DNA of 64,000 bases from Aestuariivita sp049276915 (lineage in GTDB: Bacteria > Pseudomonadota > Alphaproteobacteria > Rhodobacterales > Rhodobacteraceae): positions 1 through 64,000 of the forward strand of contig NZ_JBASXK010000089.1 of assembly GCF_049276915.1 (NCBI RefSeq). The letters run 5' to 3'. Within the stretch, counting starts at the first letter, position 1; each line of letters starts with the position of its first letter. Shown here in pieces: positions 49,301-56,837 of the stretch. A program made the position numbers and the translations under genes. The notes under the pieces are model-generated. The model ran no database searches. It had not been told where the DNA came from and worked only from the letters and a program-made list of their open reading frames with translations.

Positions 49301-49944
49301 GAGCGAAACAACCTGGAATACTGCGTCTCATGCTGCATCGAGGCAATATCGGCCGCGAAGGTGCTTGAGCCGATATCCTCGGGCGAAAGATGCAACGTCT
49401 CTTCGGAAATCTGCTGGCAGACGGGGGCCAGACGGGCCAGAACGCCTTGACCGTCTGTCTGCCCCAGCGGGATCAGGCGGATCGCCGCAGAGGTCAGGTT
49501 GGCCGCGAAGGCATGCAGATACGTGGCACAGGTCAGGCTGGCGTCGATCCCCTCGCGTCTTGCCGCAACCCCGACAGCCACCGGATAGGCAAGCGGGGCA
49601 TCATCCGCGCCCCAGATGGCGGCTGTCGTGCGGGCAAAGGCCTCGCCTTGCAATTCGGTCTCGATCCGGCGCTCATGCGAGGCGCAAAGCGCGCGGGCGA
49701 GATCGTCAAGTTCACCCAGACGGGCCGGGCTCTGACTGCGATAGGCGCTGTGCAGCAGGATTGCATCGGATCGCCCGGTGCCATGGCGCAGGATGTCGTC
49801 AAGCCACTGGTGAAACGTGGTGCTGTCATGAACCTGACCGCAATCGACCATCCGCTCCAACCCATGCGAATAGGCGAAAGCCCCCACCGGATAACCCGGT
49901 GAGAGCCATTGCATCAGCGTCAGATGCGCCAGATCAATGGGCAT
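49297..49944 (-). CDS. ureF: Urease accessory protein UreF
   Basis: This 215-residue all-helical protein forms the UreD-UreF-UreG activation complex and gates GTP hydrolysis. The motifs L-S-P-G-Y-P-V-G-A-F-A-Y-S-H-G-L-E (residues 14-30) and A-A-I-R-L-I-P-L-G-Q-T near residue 170 are diagnostic. The start overlaps the end of ureE by 11 bases. Confidence 0.94.
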   Translation of the reverse strand: MPIDLAHLTLMQWLSPGYPVGAFAYSHGLERMVDCGQVHDSTTFHQWLDDILRHGTGRSDAILLHSAYRSQSPARLGELDDLARALCASHERRIETELQGEAFARTTAAIWGADDAPLAYPVAVGVAARREGIDASLTCATYLHAFAANLTSAAIRLIPLGQTDGQGVLARLAPVCQQISEETLHLSPEDIGSSTFAADIASMQHETQYSRLFRS

Positions 49945-50386
49945 GGGAATGCGTACGCCCGTGCCCGTATGCTCCGCCTTCAGGGGTGAAGGGTTCGGTG
50001 ATCTCGCGGGTTGTCGCGCCCAGCAGCGACAGCATATCCGCCATCACGTGGTCCGGCTTGATCAGCAAGCGCGTTGCCTCGATCTGACAGGGGGTATGAC
50101 GATTGCCGATATGCCAAGCCAGCCGTGTGAGGTCGTTTCCGGTAATCTCGATCAATGGCTCGGGGGCTGCGATAACAGCCACCTCTCCGCCATCTTCCAG
50201 CACCAGCACGCCGCCATGATCCAGTGAGGTGGTTTGAGGCAGATCGACCAGCAAATCGGCCCCATCGTTGGTGCTCAGCACCTTGCGGCGCAGAAACCGG
50301 TCCTCATAGCTCAGCGCGATCTCAGCAACCGGCGTTCCATGACCGTGGTCGTGATAGTGTCGGGCGATGCGTTGGGGGGTACTCAT
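49934..50386 (-). CDS. ureE: Urease nickel metallochaperone UreE
   Basis: This 150-residue protein has an N-terminal peptide-binding domain and a C-terminal metal-binding domain. W-H-I-G-N-R-H-T-P lies near residue 93 and a His-rich tail (G-H-G-R-T-H-S-H-A-H) binds nickel for delivery to UreG. ATG 50386 is preferred over GTG 50392 because the AGGGGG ribosome site is better spaced. Confidence 0.93.
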   Translation of the reverse strand: MSTPQRIARHYHDHGHGTPVAEIALSYEDRFLRRKVLSTNDGADLLVDLPQTTSLDHGGVLVLEDGGEVAVIAAPEPLIEITGNDLTRLAWHIGNRHTPCQIEATRLLIKPDHVMADMLSLLGATTREITEPFTPEGGAYGHGRTHSHAH

Positions 50387-50405
50387 GCGCACACCCCCTG
50401 CGAGA

Positions 50406-50627
50406 TCAGATGTAGAACAGGTCGCCGAACACGTGGCGCGTGATGTCTTCGCGTTTCAGGCCATGTTTGGCCAGTTCCGCATCGCTCATCGCGTTCAGTG
50501 CTTCGGCGCGGCGCACCCGGCTGTTGGCCTCTCCGATCATCACAAGGGCGTTGCCAATGGATGAAAAAAACTGTGAAACGCGTCCGCCAAGCGGTGCCTG
50601 CTGCAGTGATGTTGTCGTGTAAGCCAT
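50406..50627 (-). CDS. DUF1127 domain protein
   Basis: This 73-residue protein ends with the DUF1127 motif region: L-N-A-M-S-D-A-E-L-A-K-H-G-L-K-R-E-D-I followed by a short hydrophobic tail. Such small Arg/Leu-rich proteins are linked to phosphate or stress responses and RNA turnover in alphaproteobacteria. Finding it between ureC and ureE is unusual. Confidence 0.85.
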   Translation of the reverse strand: MAYTTTSLQQAPLGGRVSQFFSSIGNALVMIGEANSRVRRAEALNAMSDAELAKHGLKREDITRHVFGDLFYI

Positions 50628-50756
50628 TGGAAACCTTCCAGATTGCGTTTAGGTTCCCTCCCTGTTTCTGGAAATAGGGCAGCGTTGCTGTCCTGAAAAG
50701 GCGCAATGCGGAATAGCTGCATCCCGCTGGATGCAAGGCTCGGGCGGTGGCTTGGG

Positions 50757-50954
50757 CTATTTCATCAGTTTGAAAAACACATGCTCTGCGATCATCGGGC
50801 GTCGCAGCCCCTTGGCCAAGAGGTCTTCGTCGCTCAGCGCAAAGAGCTTGAGATGCTCGGCGCGATAGGCCCGGCGCATCGCGGCGGGATTGCGGCCAAA
50901 GCCGATGCTGGCAAGATACCATTCGAAGTCGGATCTGTCGTGGGTTGAATACAT
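50757..50954 (-). CDS. DUF1127-related small protein
   Basis: This 65-residue protein is most likely started at ATG 50954 (M-Y-S-T-H-D). It carries the F-A-L-S-D-E-D-L-L-A-K-G-L-R-R-P-M-I-A-E-H-V-F pattern that parallels its downstream neighbour, so the two look like diverged paralogues. The longer in-frame start at 51059 lacks conserved sequence. The function is unknown. Confidence 0.7.
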   Translation of the reverse strand: MYSTHDRSDFEWYLASIGFGRNPAAMRRAYRAEHLKLFALSDEDLLAKGLRRPMIAEHVFFKLMK

Positions 50955-51105
50955 GATGTACGGAATCCCCTGATTTGATTGCAGGCGGATTCCTCTCCTG
51001 ACGCTCGATACCGTGTTCACAGACGGATTGACAGCGAGAAGCGGTGATGGATGCAACACTCGGGTCAGTCAGTGGCATTTGTTGTGTCATGCTCAATATA
51101 CTCGT

Positions 51106-52866
51106 TCAAAACAGGAAGTAACGCTGCGCCATGGGCAGCACTTCGGCAGGCTGGCAGGTCAGCAACTCTCCATCCGCCCGCACTTCGTAGGTTTCCGGGT
51201 TCACTTCGACATGCGGCATTGCATTGTTCAGGATCAGATCCGCTTTGCCGATGTTGCGCGTGTTTTCCACCGCCAGCGTCTTTTTCGCCAATCCCAGCGA
51301 CGCGCCGATCCCATCGGCCTGAGCCGCTTCTGAGACGAATGTCACGGCGGAATGCTCGACCGAGCGACCATAGGCCCCCCACATCAGTCGCGAATAGACA
51401 GGCTGTGGCGTCGGGATCGAGGCATTGGGGTCGCCCATCTGCGCGCAGACAATCGTGCCGCCCATCAGAACCATCTCGGGTTTCACGCCAAAGAATGCGG
51501 GGTTCCACATGACAAGATCCGCGCGCTTGCCTTCTTCGATCGAGCCGATGTGCTTGCTGACCCCATGCGCAATCGCTGGATTGATGGTGTATTTGGCGAT
51601 GTAACGGCGCACACGCATGTTGTCGTTGTCGCCGGTTTCTTCGCTCAGTTTCCCGCGCTGTTTCTTCATCTTGTCGGCGGTTTGCCAGGTGCGAATGATG
51701 ACCTCGCCAACCCGCCCCATGGCCTGGCTGTCCGAGGCGATGATCGAAAACGCGCCCATATCGTGCAGAATGTCTTCGGCAGCAATCGTCTCGCGGCGGA
51801 TGCGGCTTTCGGCGAACGCCACGTCTTCGGGTATGGATTTGTCCAGGTGGTGGCAGACCATGAGCATGTCCAGATGCTCTTCGATGGTGTTCACGGTAAA
51901 GGGCCGCGTCGGATTGGTGGAGGAGGGCAGCACATGGCTCTCGCCGCAGATCTTGATGATATCCGGGGCATGGCCTCCGCCCGCGCCTTCGGTGTGAAAG
52001 GCATGGATCGTGCGGCCCTTCATCGCCGCCACGGTGTTTTCCACAAACCCGCTTTCATTCAGCGTGTCGGTGTGGATCATCACCTGCACATCCATTTGAT
52101 CCGCGACATCCAGACAACAGTCTATGGCACCAGGGGTCGTGCCCCAGTCTTCGTGGAGTTTCAGCGCGCAGGCCCCGCCGCGCACCTGTTCCTCAAGTGC
52201 AGCAGGAAGCGAGGCATTCCCCTTGCCTGCAAAGGCAAGGTTCATCGGAAAGGCATCCGCTGCCTGCAACATGCGCCCGATATGCCAGGGGCCCGGTGTG
52301 CAGGTGGTGGCCAGTGTCCCATGTGCGGGGCCTGTGCCGCCGCCCAACATGGTGGTCAGTCCGGAATGCAGCGCGTCTTCGATCTGTTGTGGGCAGATGT
52401 AATGAATGTGGCTGTCAAAGCCACCCGCCGTCAGGATGCGCCCTTCGCCTGCGATGGCTTCGGTGCCGGGGCCGATGATGATGTTGACGCCCGGCTGTGT
52501 ATCTGGATTGCCCGCTTTGCCGATCTTGTGAATGCGCCCGTCGCGCAGGCCGACATCCGCCTTGTAGATGCCCGAGTGATCCACGATCAATGCGTTGGTA
52601 ATCACTGTATCCACGGCCCCTTCGGCCCGGGTCGCCTGAGACTGCCCCATCCCGTCACGGATCACCTTGCCTCCGCCGAACTTGACCTCTTCGCCATAAA
52701 GCGCGGCATTCGGACCGGTGCCACCACCCGATGCACGGCCCGCTCTTTCGGCAGTCAGGTCGCGCTCGACCTCGATGATGAGGTCGGTATCGGCAAGACG
52801 CAGGCGATCCCCGGTGGTGGGGCCGAACATCGCGGCATAGTCGGAACGGGTGATTTGGGTGGGCAT
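51106..52866 (-). CDS. ureC: Urease subunit alpha
   Basis: This catalytic subunit hydrolyses urea to ammonia and carbamate at a binuclear nickel site. Key sequence is intact: H-I-H-Y-I-C-P-Q-Q, the carbamylated Lys in A-L-K-L-H-E-D-W-G, M-I-H-T-D-T-L-N-E-S-G, and the flap M-V-C-H-H-L-D. The length is 586 instead of about 569 because an Ala/Gly-rich insert (residues 39-56) sits between E-R-D-L-T and Y-G-E-E-V-K. Its ribosome site overlaps the stop of a 38-residue peptide gene. Confidence 0.97.
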   Translation of the reverse strand: MPTQITRSDYAAMFGPTTGDRLRLADTDLIIEVERDLTAERAGRASGGGTGPNAALYGEEVKFGGGKVIRDGMGQSQATRAEGAVDTVITNALIVDHSGIYKADVGLRDGRIHKIGKAGNPDTQPGVNIIIGPGTEAIAGEGRILTAGGFDSHIHYICPQQIEDALHSGLTTMLGGGTGPAHGTLATTCTPGPWHIGRMLQAADAFPMNLAFAGKGNASLPAALEEQVRGGACALKLHEDWGTTPGAIDCCLDVADQMDVQVMIHTDTLNESGFVENTVAAMKGRTIHAFHTEGAGGGHAPDIIKICGESHVLPSSTNPTRPFTVNTIEEHLDMLMVCHHLDKSIPEDVAFAESRIRRETIAAEDILHDMGAFSIIASDSQAMGRVGEVIIRTWQTADKMKKQRGKLSEETGDNDNMRVRRYIAKYTINPAIAHGVSKHIGSIEEGKRADLVMWNPAFFGVKPEMVLMGGTIVCAQMGDPNASIPTPQPVYSRLMWGAYGRSVEHSAVTFVSEAAQADGIGASLGLAKKTLAVENTRNIGKADLILNNAMPHVEVNPETYEVRADGELLTCQPAEVLPMAQRYFLF

Positions 52867-52876
52867 GTGCGGTCTC

Positions 52877-52993
52877 CTAGACGTTCCACAAGGCGTGGGA
52901 GCGGTGCCGGTCGTTGAATGATTGGTCGCGAATGTGCGGCGCGACCCATGGGGTTTCGAATTCAGGCATTATATCTGCGCGGTCTGGTGGCAT
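52877..52993 (-). CDS. 38-residue peptide encoded upstream of ureC
   Basis: ATG at 52993, with AGGA 8 bases before it, opens a 38-residue frame reading P-E-F-E-T-P-W-V-A-P-H-I-R-D-Q-S-F-N in its centre. It ends in TAG, which forms part of the ureC ribosome site (TAGGAG). There is no membrane segment. It fills the gap between the AhpD-like gene and ureC exactly, which suggests translation coupled to ureC. The function is unknown and it could be a leader peptide. Confidence 0.5.
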   Translation of the reverse strand: MPPDRADIMPEFETPWVAPHIRDQSFNDRHRSHALWNV

Positions 52994-52996
52994 CGG

Positions 52997-53392
52997 CTAC
53001 GTCCTGAAGACCTCATCCACATCGACCTGAAGGCCGGTCACGATGCCATTTGTCTGCATCGCCATCCCGATGACGCCCAGCAATTCGCCATGCTGCGCGG
53101 CTGTCATCCCCTTGGCTTTGGCTGCTGCCGTGTGGGAATGCACGCAATAGGAACACCCGTTCGCAGTCGAGACCGCCACATAGATCATCTCCTTGACCAG
53201 CGGATCCAGTTCTCCAGGTCCCATCACCACCTTGAGCCGCTCCCATGTGGCCTTCAGCAACGCGGGATCATGCGCCAATGCGCGCCAGAAGTTGTTCACG
53301 TAATCGGTGCCGCGCAGGGCGCGGATATCATTGAAGACGGCCAGAGCTTCAGGGCTGACCTCTTCGTCCGAAAGCAAGGACACTGTTCCCAT
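52997..53392 (-). CDS. AhpD-like carboxymuconolactone decarboxylase family protein
   Basis: This 131-residue protein has the family signature N-G-C-S-Y-C-V-H-S-H-T (CxxC plus His) near residue 80 and an all-helical layout. It lies between ureB and ureC on the urease strand. The catalytic CxxC is intact, so thiol peroxidase or redox activity is possible. A direct urease role is not established. It differs clearly from the AhpD-like protein at the start of the window. Confidence 0.9.
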   Translation of the reverse strand: MGTVSLLSDEEVSPEALAVFNDIRALRGTDYVNNFWRALAHDPALLKATWERLKVVMGPGELDPLVKEMIYVAVSTANGCSYCVHSHTAAAKAKGMTAAQHGELLGVIGMAMQTNGIVTGLQVDVDEVFRT

Positions 53393-53538
53393 CAGCTCAT
53401 CCCCCCGATACAGGCCCGGTCCCCCGTGCCACCCGGACCGCCATGTACCGGAGGCCGGGCTGACAGATCATCAGCCACCCCCGCATTGATCCCAAAGTTA
53501 TCGCACATTTCTCCGGCCCTCCCGGTTTGATGTGCCGC

Positions 53539-53844
53539 TCAAAGCGGCCCCATCACCTTCTGGTTGAACCCATAGATCTTTCTTGCCCCGGAGACGGGGA
53601 TGAGGTTCACCTCGCGCCGCTGACCCGGCTCAAAGCGCACGGCGGTGCCTGCGGCAATGTCCAGCCGCATGCCGCGCGCGGCCTCGCGATCGAACTCCAG
53701 CGCCCCATTGGACTCGGCGAAATGATAGTGACTTCCGACCTGAACCGGACGGTCACCGGTATTGGCCACCATCAGCGTGATCGCCGTCCGGTCCCCGTTG
53801 AGCGACAGCATGCCTTCGGCCGCAAACAGCTCTCCGGGGATCAT
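53539..53844 (-). CDS. ureB: Urease subunit beta
   Basis: This 101-residue structural subunit begins M-I-P-G-E and has G-S-H-Y-H-F-A-E near residue 38 and R-F-E-P-G-Q-R-R-E-V near residue 70, as in all UreB. Its ATG overlaps the stop of a 34-residue membrane peptide gene. A 146-base gap without a recognised gene separates it from the AhpD-like gene downstream. Confidence 0.96.
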   Translation of the reverse strand: MIPGELFAAEGMLSLNGDRTAITLMVANTGDRPVQVGSHYHFAESNGALEFDREAARGMRLDIAAGTAVRFEPGQRREVNLIPVSGARKIYGFNQKVMGPL

Positions 53845-53945
53845 CTGGCGCGCACCTTGGCCGCAACCCGCCTGCGCCCACTCACAAGCATCATTGTCAC
53901 TGCGGCACATCCACTCAAAACAAAGGCGAACATCTCGATGAACAT
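53841..53945 (-). CDS. 34-residue membrane peptide between ureA and ureB
   Basis: ATG at 53945, directly after AGGAGAGAG, encodes M-F-I-E-M-F-A-F-V-L-S-G-C-A-A-V, a single hydrophobic helix, followed by the basic tail S-G-R-R-R-V-A-A-K-V-R-A-R. Its TGA overlaps the ureB ATG. The ribosome site and coupling are strong evidence that it is translated. The function is unknown; a membrane tether or a coupling device for ureB are options. Confidence 0.65.
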   Translation of the reverse strand: MFIEMFAFVLSGCAAVTMMLVSGRRRVAAKVRAR

Positions 53946-53986
53946 CTCTCTCTCCTGCTTCTTTCTGGTCTCAAATACCCCGATCC

Positions 53987-54289
53987 TCACCGGATCGGAT
54001 TGTGCACGGTCACCAGTTTCGTCCCATCCGGAAAGGTGGCCTCGACCTGTACGTCGTGGATCATCTCGGGCACGCCTTCCATGCATTGCTCGCGGGTGAT
54101 GACTTCGGCACCGGCCTGCATCATCTCGGCGACCGAGCGGCCATCGCGCGCGCCTTCGACCACCGCGTCCGTGATCAGCGCGATGGCTTCGGGGTGGTTC
54201 AGCTTTACGCCGCGGGCAAGCCGTTTGCGGGCAATCTCGGCCGCAAGGGCGACCAGAAGTTTGTCTTTTTCGCGGGGTGTGAGGTTCAT
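53987..54289 (-). CDS. ureA: Urease subunit gamma
   Basis: This 100-residue subunit starts M-N-L-T-P-R-E-K-D-K-L. It has G-V-K-L-N-H-P-E-A-I-A-L-I near residue 27 and ends with V-H-N-P-I-R, all typical of UreA. It follows ureD by one base and precedes the 34-residue peptide gene. Together with UreB and UreC it forms the urease trimer unit. Confidence 0.97.
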   Translation of the reverse strand: MNLTPREKDKLLVALAAEIARKRLARGVKLNHPEAIALITDAVVEGARDGRSVAEMMQAGAEVITREQCMEGVPEMIHDVQVEATFPDGTKLVTVHNPIR

Positions 54290-54290
54290 G

Positions 54291-55154
54291 TCAGATCATC
54301 CAGGGTCTGGGGAGTGGGTCGGTGCGGAACTGCGCGATCAACGGGATCAGAGCTTGGCGCAGAGTAAATCCATCCGGGGCAAGAATGCGAGCAAAGAGTA
54401 CATCGGGTGCCGGCTGAGACATGCCTGCGGTCGCGGGCAGCAGAGCGCGCGCGGCGTCCAGATGGTCAGAGGCACCCGGTGCTGCGAAAATCAGACTGGC
54501 CATTGCTCCGGCCCCGCCGCCTGTTGCGAGTTGCGACAGATGGGCGTTGGCATCGCCCTGCAGCCGGGCACGGTCGGCAAAGATGATCCGGCCAGCACGG
54601 CGCAAAGTGATGCGGTCATCCAGATCAAGATCGCGCACCGTTTCACCCATGGCGACACGGCCAAAGATCAGGCTTTCGACCAGAAGGCAGGTGGCTTGCG
54701 CGCCAAGGGTCACGTCCAGACGGCGGGCAAGGGCGGCCCCGTCATAAAGGATCGTTTCCTGGGGCAGCCAGCATATACGCGCATTTTCGGTCACGTTCAG
54801 GCCCGTGCAGACGCGACCCTGCCCAAAGCTGGCACGATAGGCGCGTTCGGCGGCCTGCGTGGTGACCGTGAGGCGGGTGTTCGGCTCGGCACTCAGGCGC
54901 AGATCAAAGCGATCGCCGCCGGTTATGCCGCCTGCCGTGTTCAGCGTAACAGCGGTCAGAGCGGTGTCATCTGTGCGCGGAAACAACAGCTTGAGCGATC
55001 CCTGCTGATGCAGGCGGGATATCACGGTCTTGCCGTCCCGCGCCTTGACCAGGAGCCGCGCGGCACCCTGTGCGCGCGGTTGGGTCGTGGCGAGTGTAAG
55101 GGGGGTCAGGTCCTGAATCGTCGTCTCCACCAGTCGTTTGCGACGGTATGCCAT
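54291..55154 (-). CDS. ureD: Urease accessory protein UreD
   Basis: This 287-residue scaffold of the urease activation complex recruits UreF and UreG to apo-urease. Motifs are L-N-T-A-G-G-I-T-G-G-D near residue 70, T-T-Q-A-A-E-R-A-Y near residue 95, and W-L-P-Q-E-T-I-L-Y-D-G-A near residue 127. It heads the urease cluster, divergent from the GntR regulator across 179 bases. The start at 55154 gives the normal N-terminus. Confidence 0.94.
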   Translation of the reverse strand: MAYRRKRLVETTIQDLTPLTLATTQPRAQGAARLLVKARDGKTVISRLHQQGSLKLLFPRTDDTALTAVTLNTAGGITGGDRFDLRLSAEPNTRLTVTTQAAERAYRASFGQGRVCTGLNVTENARICWLPQETILYDGAALARRLDVTLGAQATCLLVESLIFGRVAMGETVRDLDLDDRITLRRAGRIIFADRARLQGDANAHLSQLATGGGAGAMASLIFAAPGASDHLDAARALLPATAGMSQPAPDVLFARILAPDGFTLRQALIPLIAQFRTDPLPRPWMI

Positions 55155-55333
55155 CAGGCTAGCGCCTTTGACCGGTCTGTTTCCAGAGCCGGAATTGCTG
55201 CATTCATGCAGCAAGACAATATGCGCCGGTTTTTGCGACGGGGTGCTGAAAAAATAGGCACCATCCGAGGCGCTGCTGCGGATTGCGCGGAACGGTCCGG
55301 GTTCTTAAGGTTGGCGCGATCGAAAGGAGTGTC

Positions 55334-55984
55334 ATGGCCGGGCAGACCGAAACAGTTCTGAATGCGCTTCTCGAAGGCATTGATCGCGGGCGTCTGAACC
55401 CGGGCGATGTGATCGAAGAAGCCCCTTTGATGCAGATACATGGGGTGTCGCGCACTCCGGTGCGCGAGGCGTTCATTCAGCTTGAATCCGCCGGGTTGAT
55501 CCGGCGATTGCCGCGCAAGGGTGCGGTGCTGTTCAAGCCAAATCTCGAAGAGTTCCTGGCGATCCTCGAAGTGCATGCCAAGCTCGAAGGGCAGGCGGCG
55601 GGGCTTGCGGCCCGACGGCTGTCTTCACACAATGCCCGTGATCTGGAGGCTGCAGTGGTGGCCTGCGAGGACTATGCGGCGCGCCCGGGTCCGGGTGATC
55701 CGGCGCAGTATTATCAGTTGAACATGCGGTTTCACGAAGTCGTGGCGCTCAGTGCAGGCAATCCGGTCCTCGTGGATATGATCAAGACCAATGCGCGCAA
55801 GCTGATGGCCTATTACCGGGCGCGCTACCGCTATCCCGGTTCGATCGCCGACAGCGCGCTCGAGCATCGCGCCATCGCCACATTGATCACCGACCACAAG
55901 CGCGAAGAGGCAGAAGCCCTGATGCAGCGTCATGTGCAGTTTGATCAGGTCACGGTCATGGATCTGCTGGCCGCCGTCGGATAG
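55334..55984 (+). CDS. GntR family (FCD-type) transcriptional regulator
   Basis: This 216-residue repressor-type regulator has an N-terminal winged helix (residues 5-68, with G-V-S-R-T-P-V-R-E-A in the recognition helix) and a C-terminal helical FCD ligand domain (about 75-210) carrying metal-site His residues (L-N-M-R-F-H-E-V-V and L-E-H-R-A-I). AAGGAG lies just before the ATG. It is divergent from ureD and upstream of the P450 module, so it may control either. The ligand is probably an organic acid. Confidence 0.92.
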   Translation: MAGQTETVLNALLEGIDRGRLNPGDVIEEAPLMQIHGVSRTPVREAFIQLESAGLIRRLPRKGAVLFKPNLEEFLAILEVHAKLEGQAAGLAARRLSSHNARDLEAAVVACEDYAARPGPGDPAQYYQLNMRFHEVVALSAGNPVLVDMIKTNARKLMAYYRARYRYPGSIADSALEHRAIATLITDHKREEAEALMQRHVQFDQVTVMDLLAAVG

Positions 55985-56039
55985 GTCGCGGCATGTCGGG
56001 CCTTGCTGGCGAGCAGTCCCGAGCGCATGGCAAACGGGG

Positions 56040-56756
56040 TCAGGAGGCGGGCTGCGCCATCTCGAAAAAACGGGCGATCGATTCTGCGAATGCGTCGCTG
56101 TCAGCGGTTTGCGCCAATGAGGCGCGCGCGCGGCCTGTGACCTGCGGCCCCAGATACTCCGAAAGTTCTTCGGTCAACGCGGCGATAAAGCCCGGCGTCA
56201 TTTCTGGGTGATGTTGGGACGTATAGACATGCGACCCCATGGCAAAGCCTGCGATGGGGCACCCCTCGGAACTGGTGACGGGGCTGGCTCCTTCCGGCAG
56301 TACGGTGACCTGCTCGACATGGCTGCCATAGAGCTTGAGATCTTCGGGCAGGGTATGCATCCAGGGTTTGCGCTGGATGAGGCGGTTTTGAATGAGCCCG
56401 TGCATGTACCCGCCCGGGTTTTTCTCGACGCGCCCCCCAAGGGCCATGGCGATGGCCTGATGGCCAAAGCAGGCCCCGAACAGCGGCAGTTTCCGCGCCA
56501 CGATATCATCGATGAGCGTGAAAAGCCGGCCAATCCACGGCGCATCATCGTGAACAGAGGCCGGGCTGCCCGAGATCATCACGCCATCAAACCCATCAAG
56601 GGTTTCGGGAAACTGGCCGTCTTTGACTTCGAACACCGCAAAACTCCAGTCCGGGCGGACACGTGTCATCATGGTGGGGAATTTCTCGCCATCCTTGGGG
56701 TGGTTCTGCGCAAAGTCGCTGTCATCGGTGTTGGTCACCAGAATGGCAAGATGCAT
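56040..56756 (-). CDS. Class I glutamine amidotransferase-like protein
   Basis: This 238-residue GATase1-fold protein has the nucleophile Cys in F-G-A-C-F-G-H-Q (near residue 90) and the His/Glu in Q-H-H-P-E-M. It is stand-alone like GMP-synthase-type amidotransferase homologues and gamma-glutamyl hydrolases of amine catabolism (PuuD/AtdA2-like). It is divergent from a P450 and a glutamine-synthetase-like gene, a combination seen in gamma-glutamyl-amine pathways. Hydrolysis of a gamma-glutamyl amide is therefore inferred, not shown. Confidence 0.88.
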   Translation of the reverse strand: MHLAILVTNTDDSDFAQNHPKDGEKFPTMMTRVRPDWSFAVFEVKDGQFPETLDGFDGVMISGSPASVHDDAPWIGRLFTLIDDIVARKLPLFGACFGHQAIAMALGGRVEKNPGGYMHGLIQNRLIQRKPWMHTLPEDLKLYGSHVEQVTVLPEGASPVTSSEGCPIAGFAMGSHVYTSQHHPEMTPGFIAALTEELSEYLGPQVTGRARASLAQTADSDAFAESIARFFEMAQPAS

Positions 56757-56776
56757 GGCGGCGGATCTCATTTTTG

Positions 56777-56804
56777 TTTACATATTTATAAGCCTCATTA
56801 ATAT
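56777..56804 (+). promoter_or_regulatory. Promoter of the P450 gene
   Basis: TTTACA at 56777 and TAATAT at 56799, separated by 16 bases, form a strong sigma-70-like promoter in an AT-rich 81-base divergent region. The P450 ATG lies 33 bases downstream. A promoter for the divergent amidotransferase must overlap it. Confidence 0.6.
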
Positions 56805-56837
56805 ACGAACGGTCAATGCCGGTGGAAAGGGCAAATC

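Noticed and set aside
51352..52917. Long open frame (521 codons) opposite ureC
   Set aside because: It is antisense to an intact urease alpha gene and its His/Arg/Gly-rich product has no motif.
53393..53538. Another small gene between ureB and the AhpD-like gene
   Set aside because: No frame with a ribosome site and plausible length was found on the urease strand.
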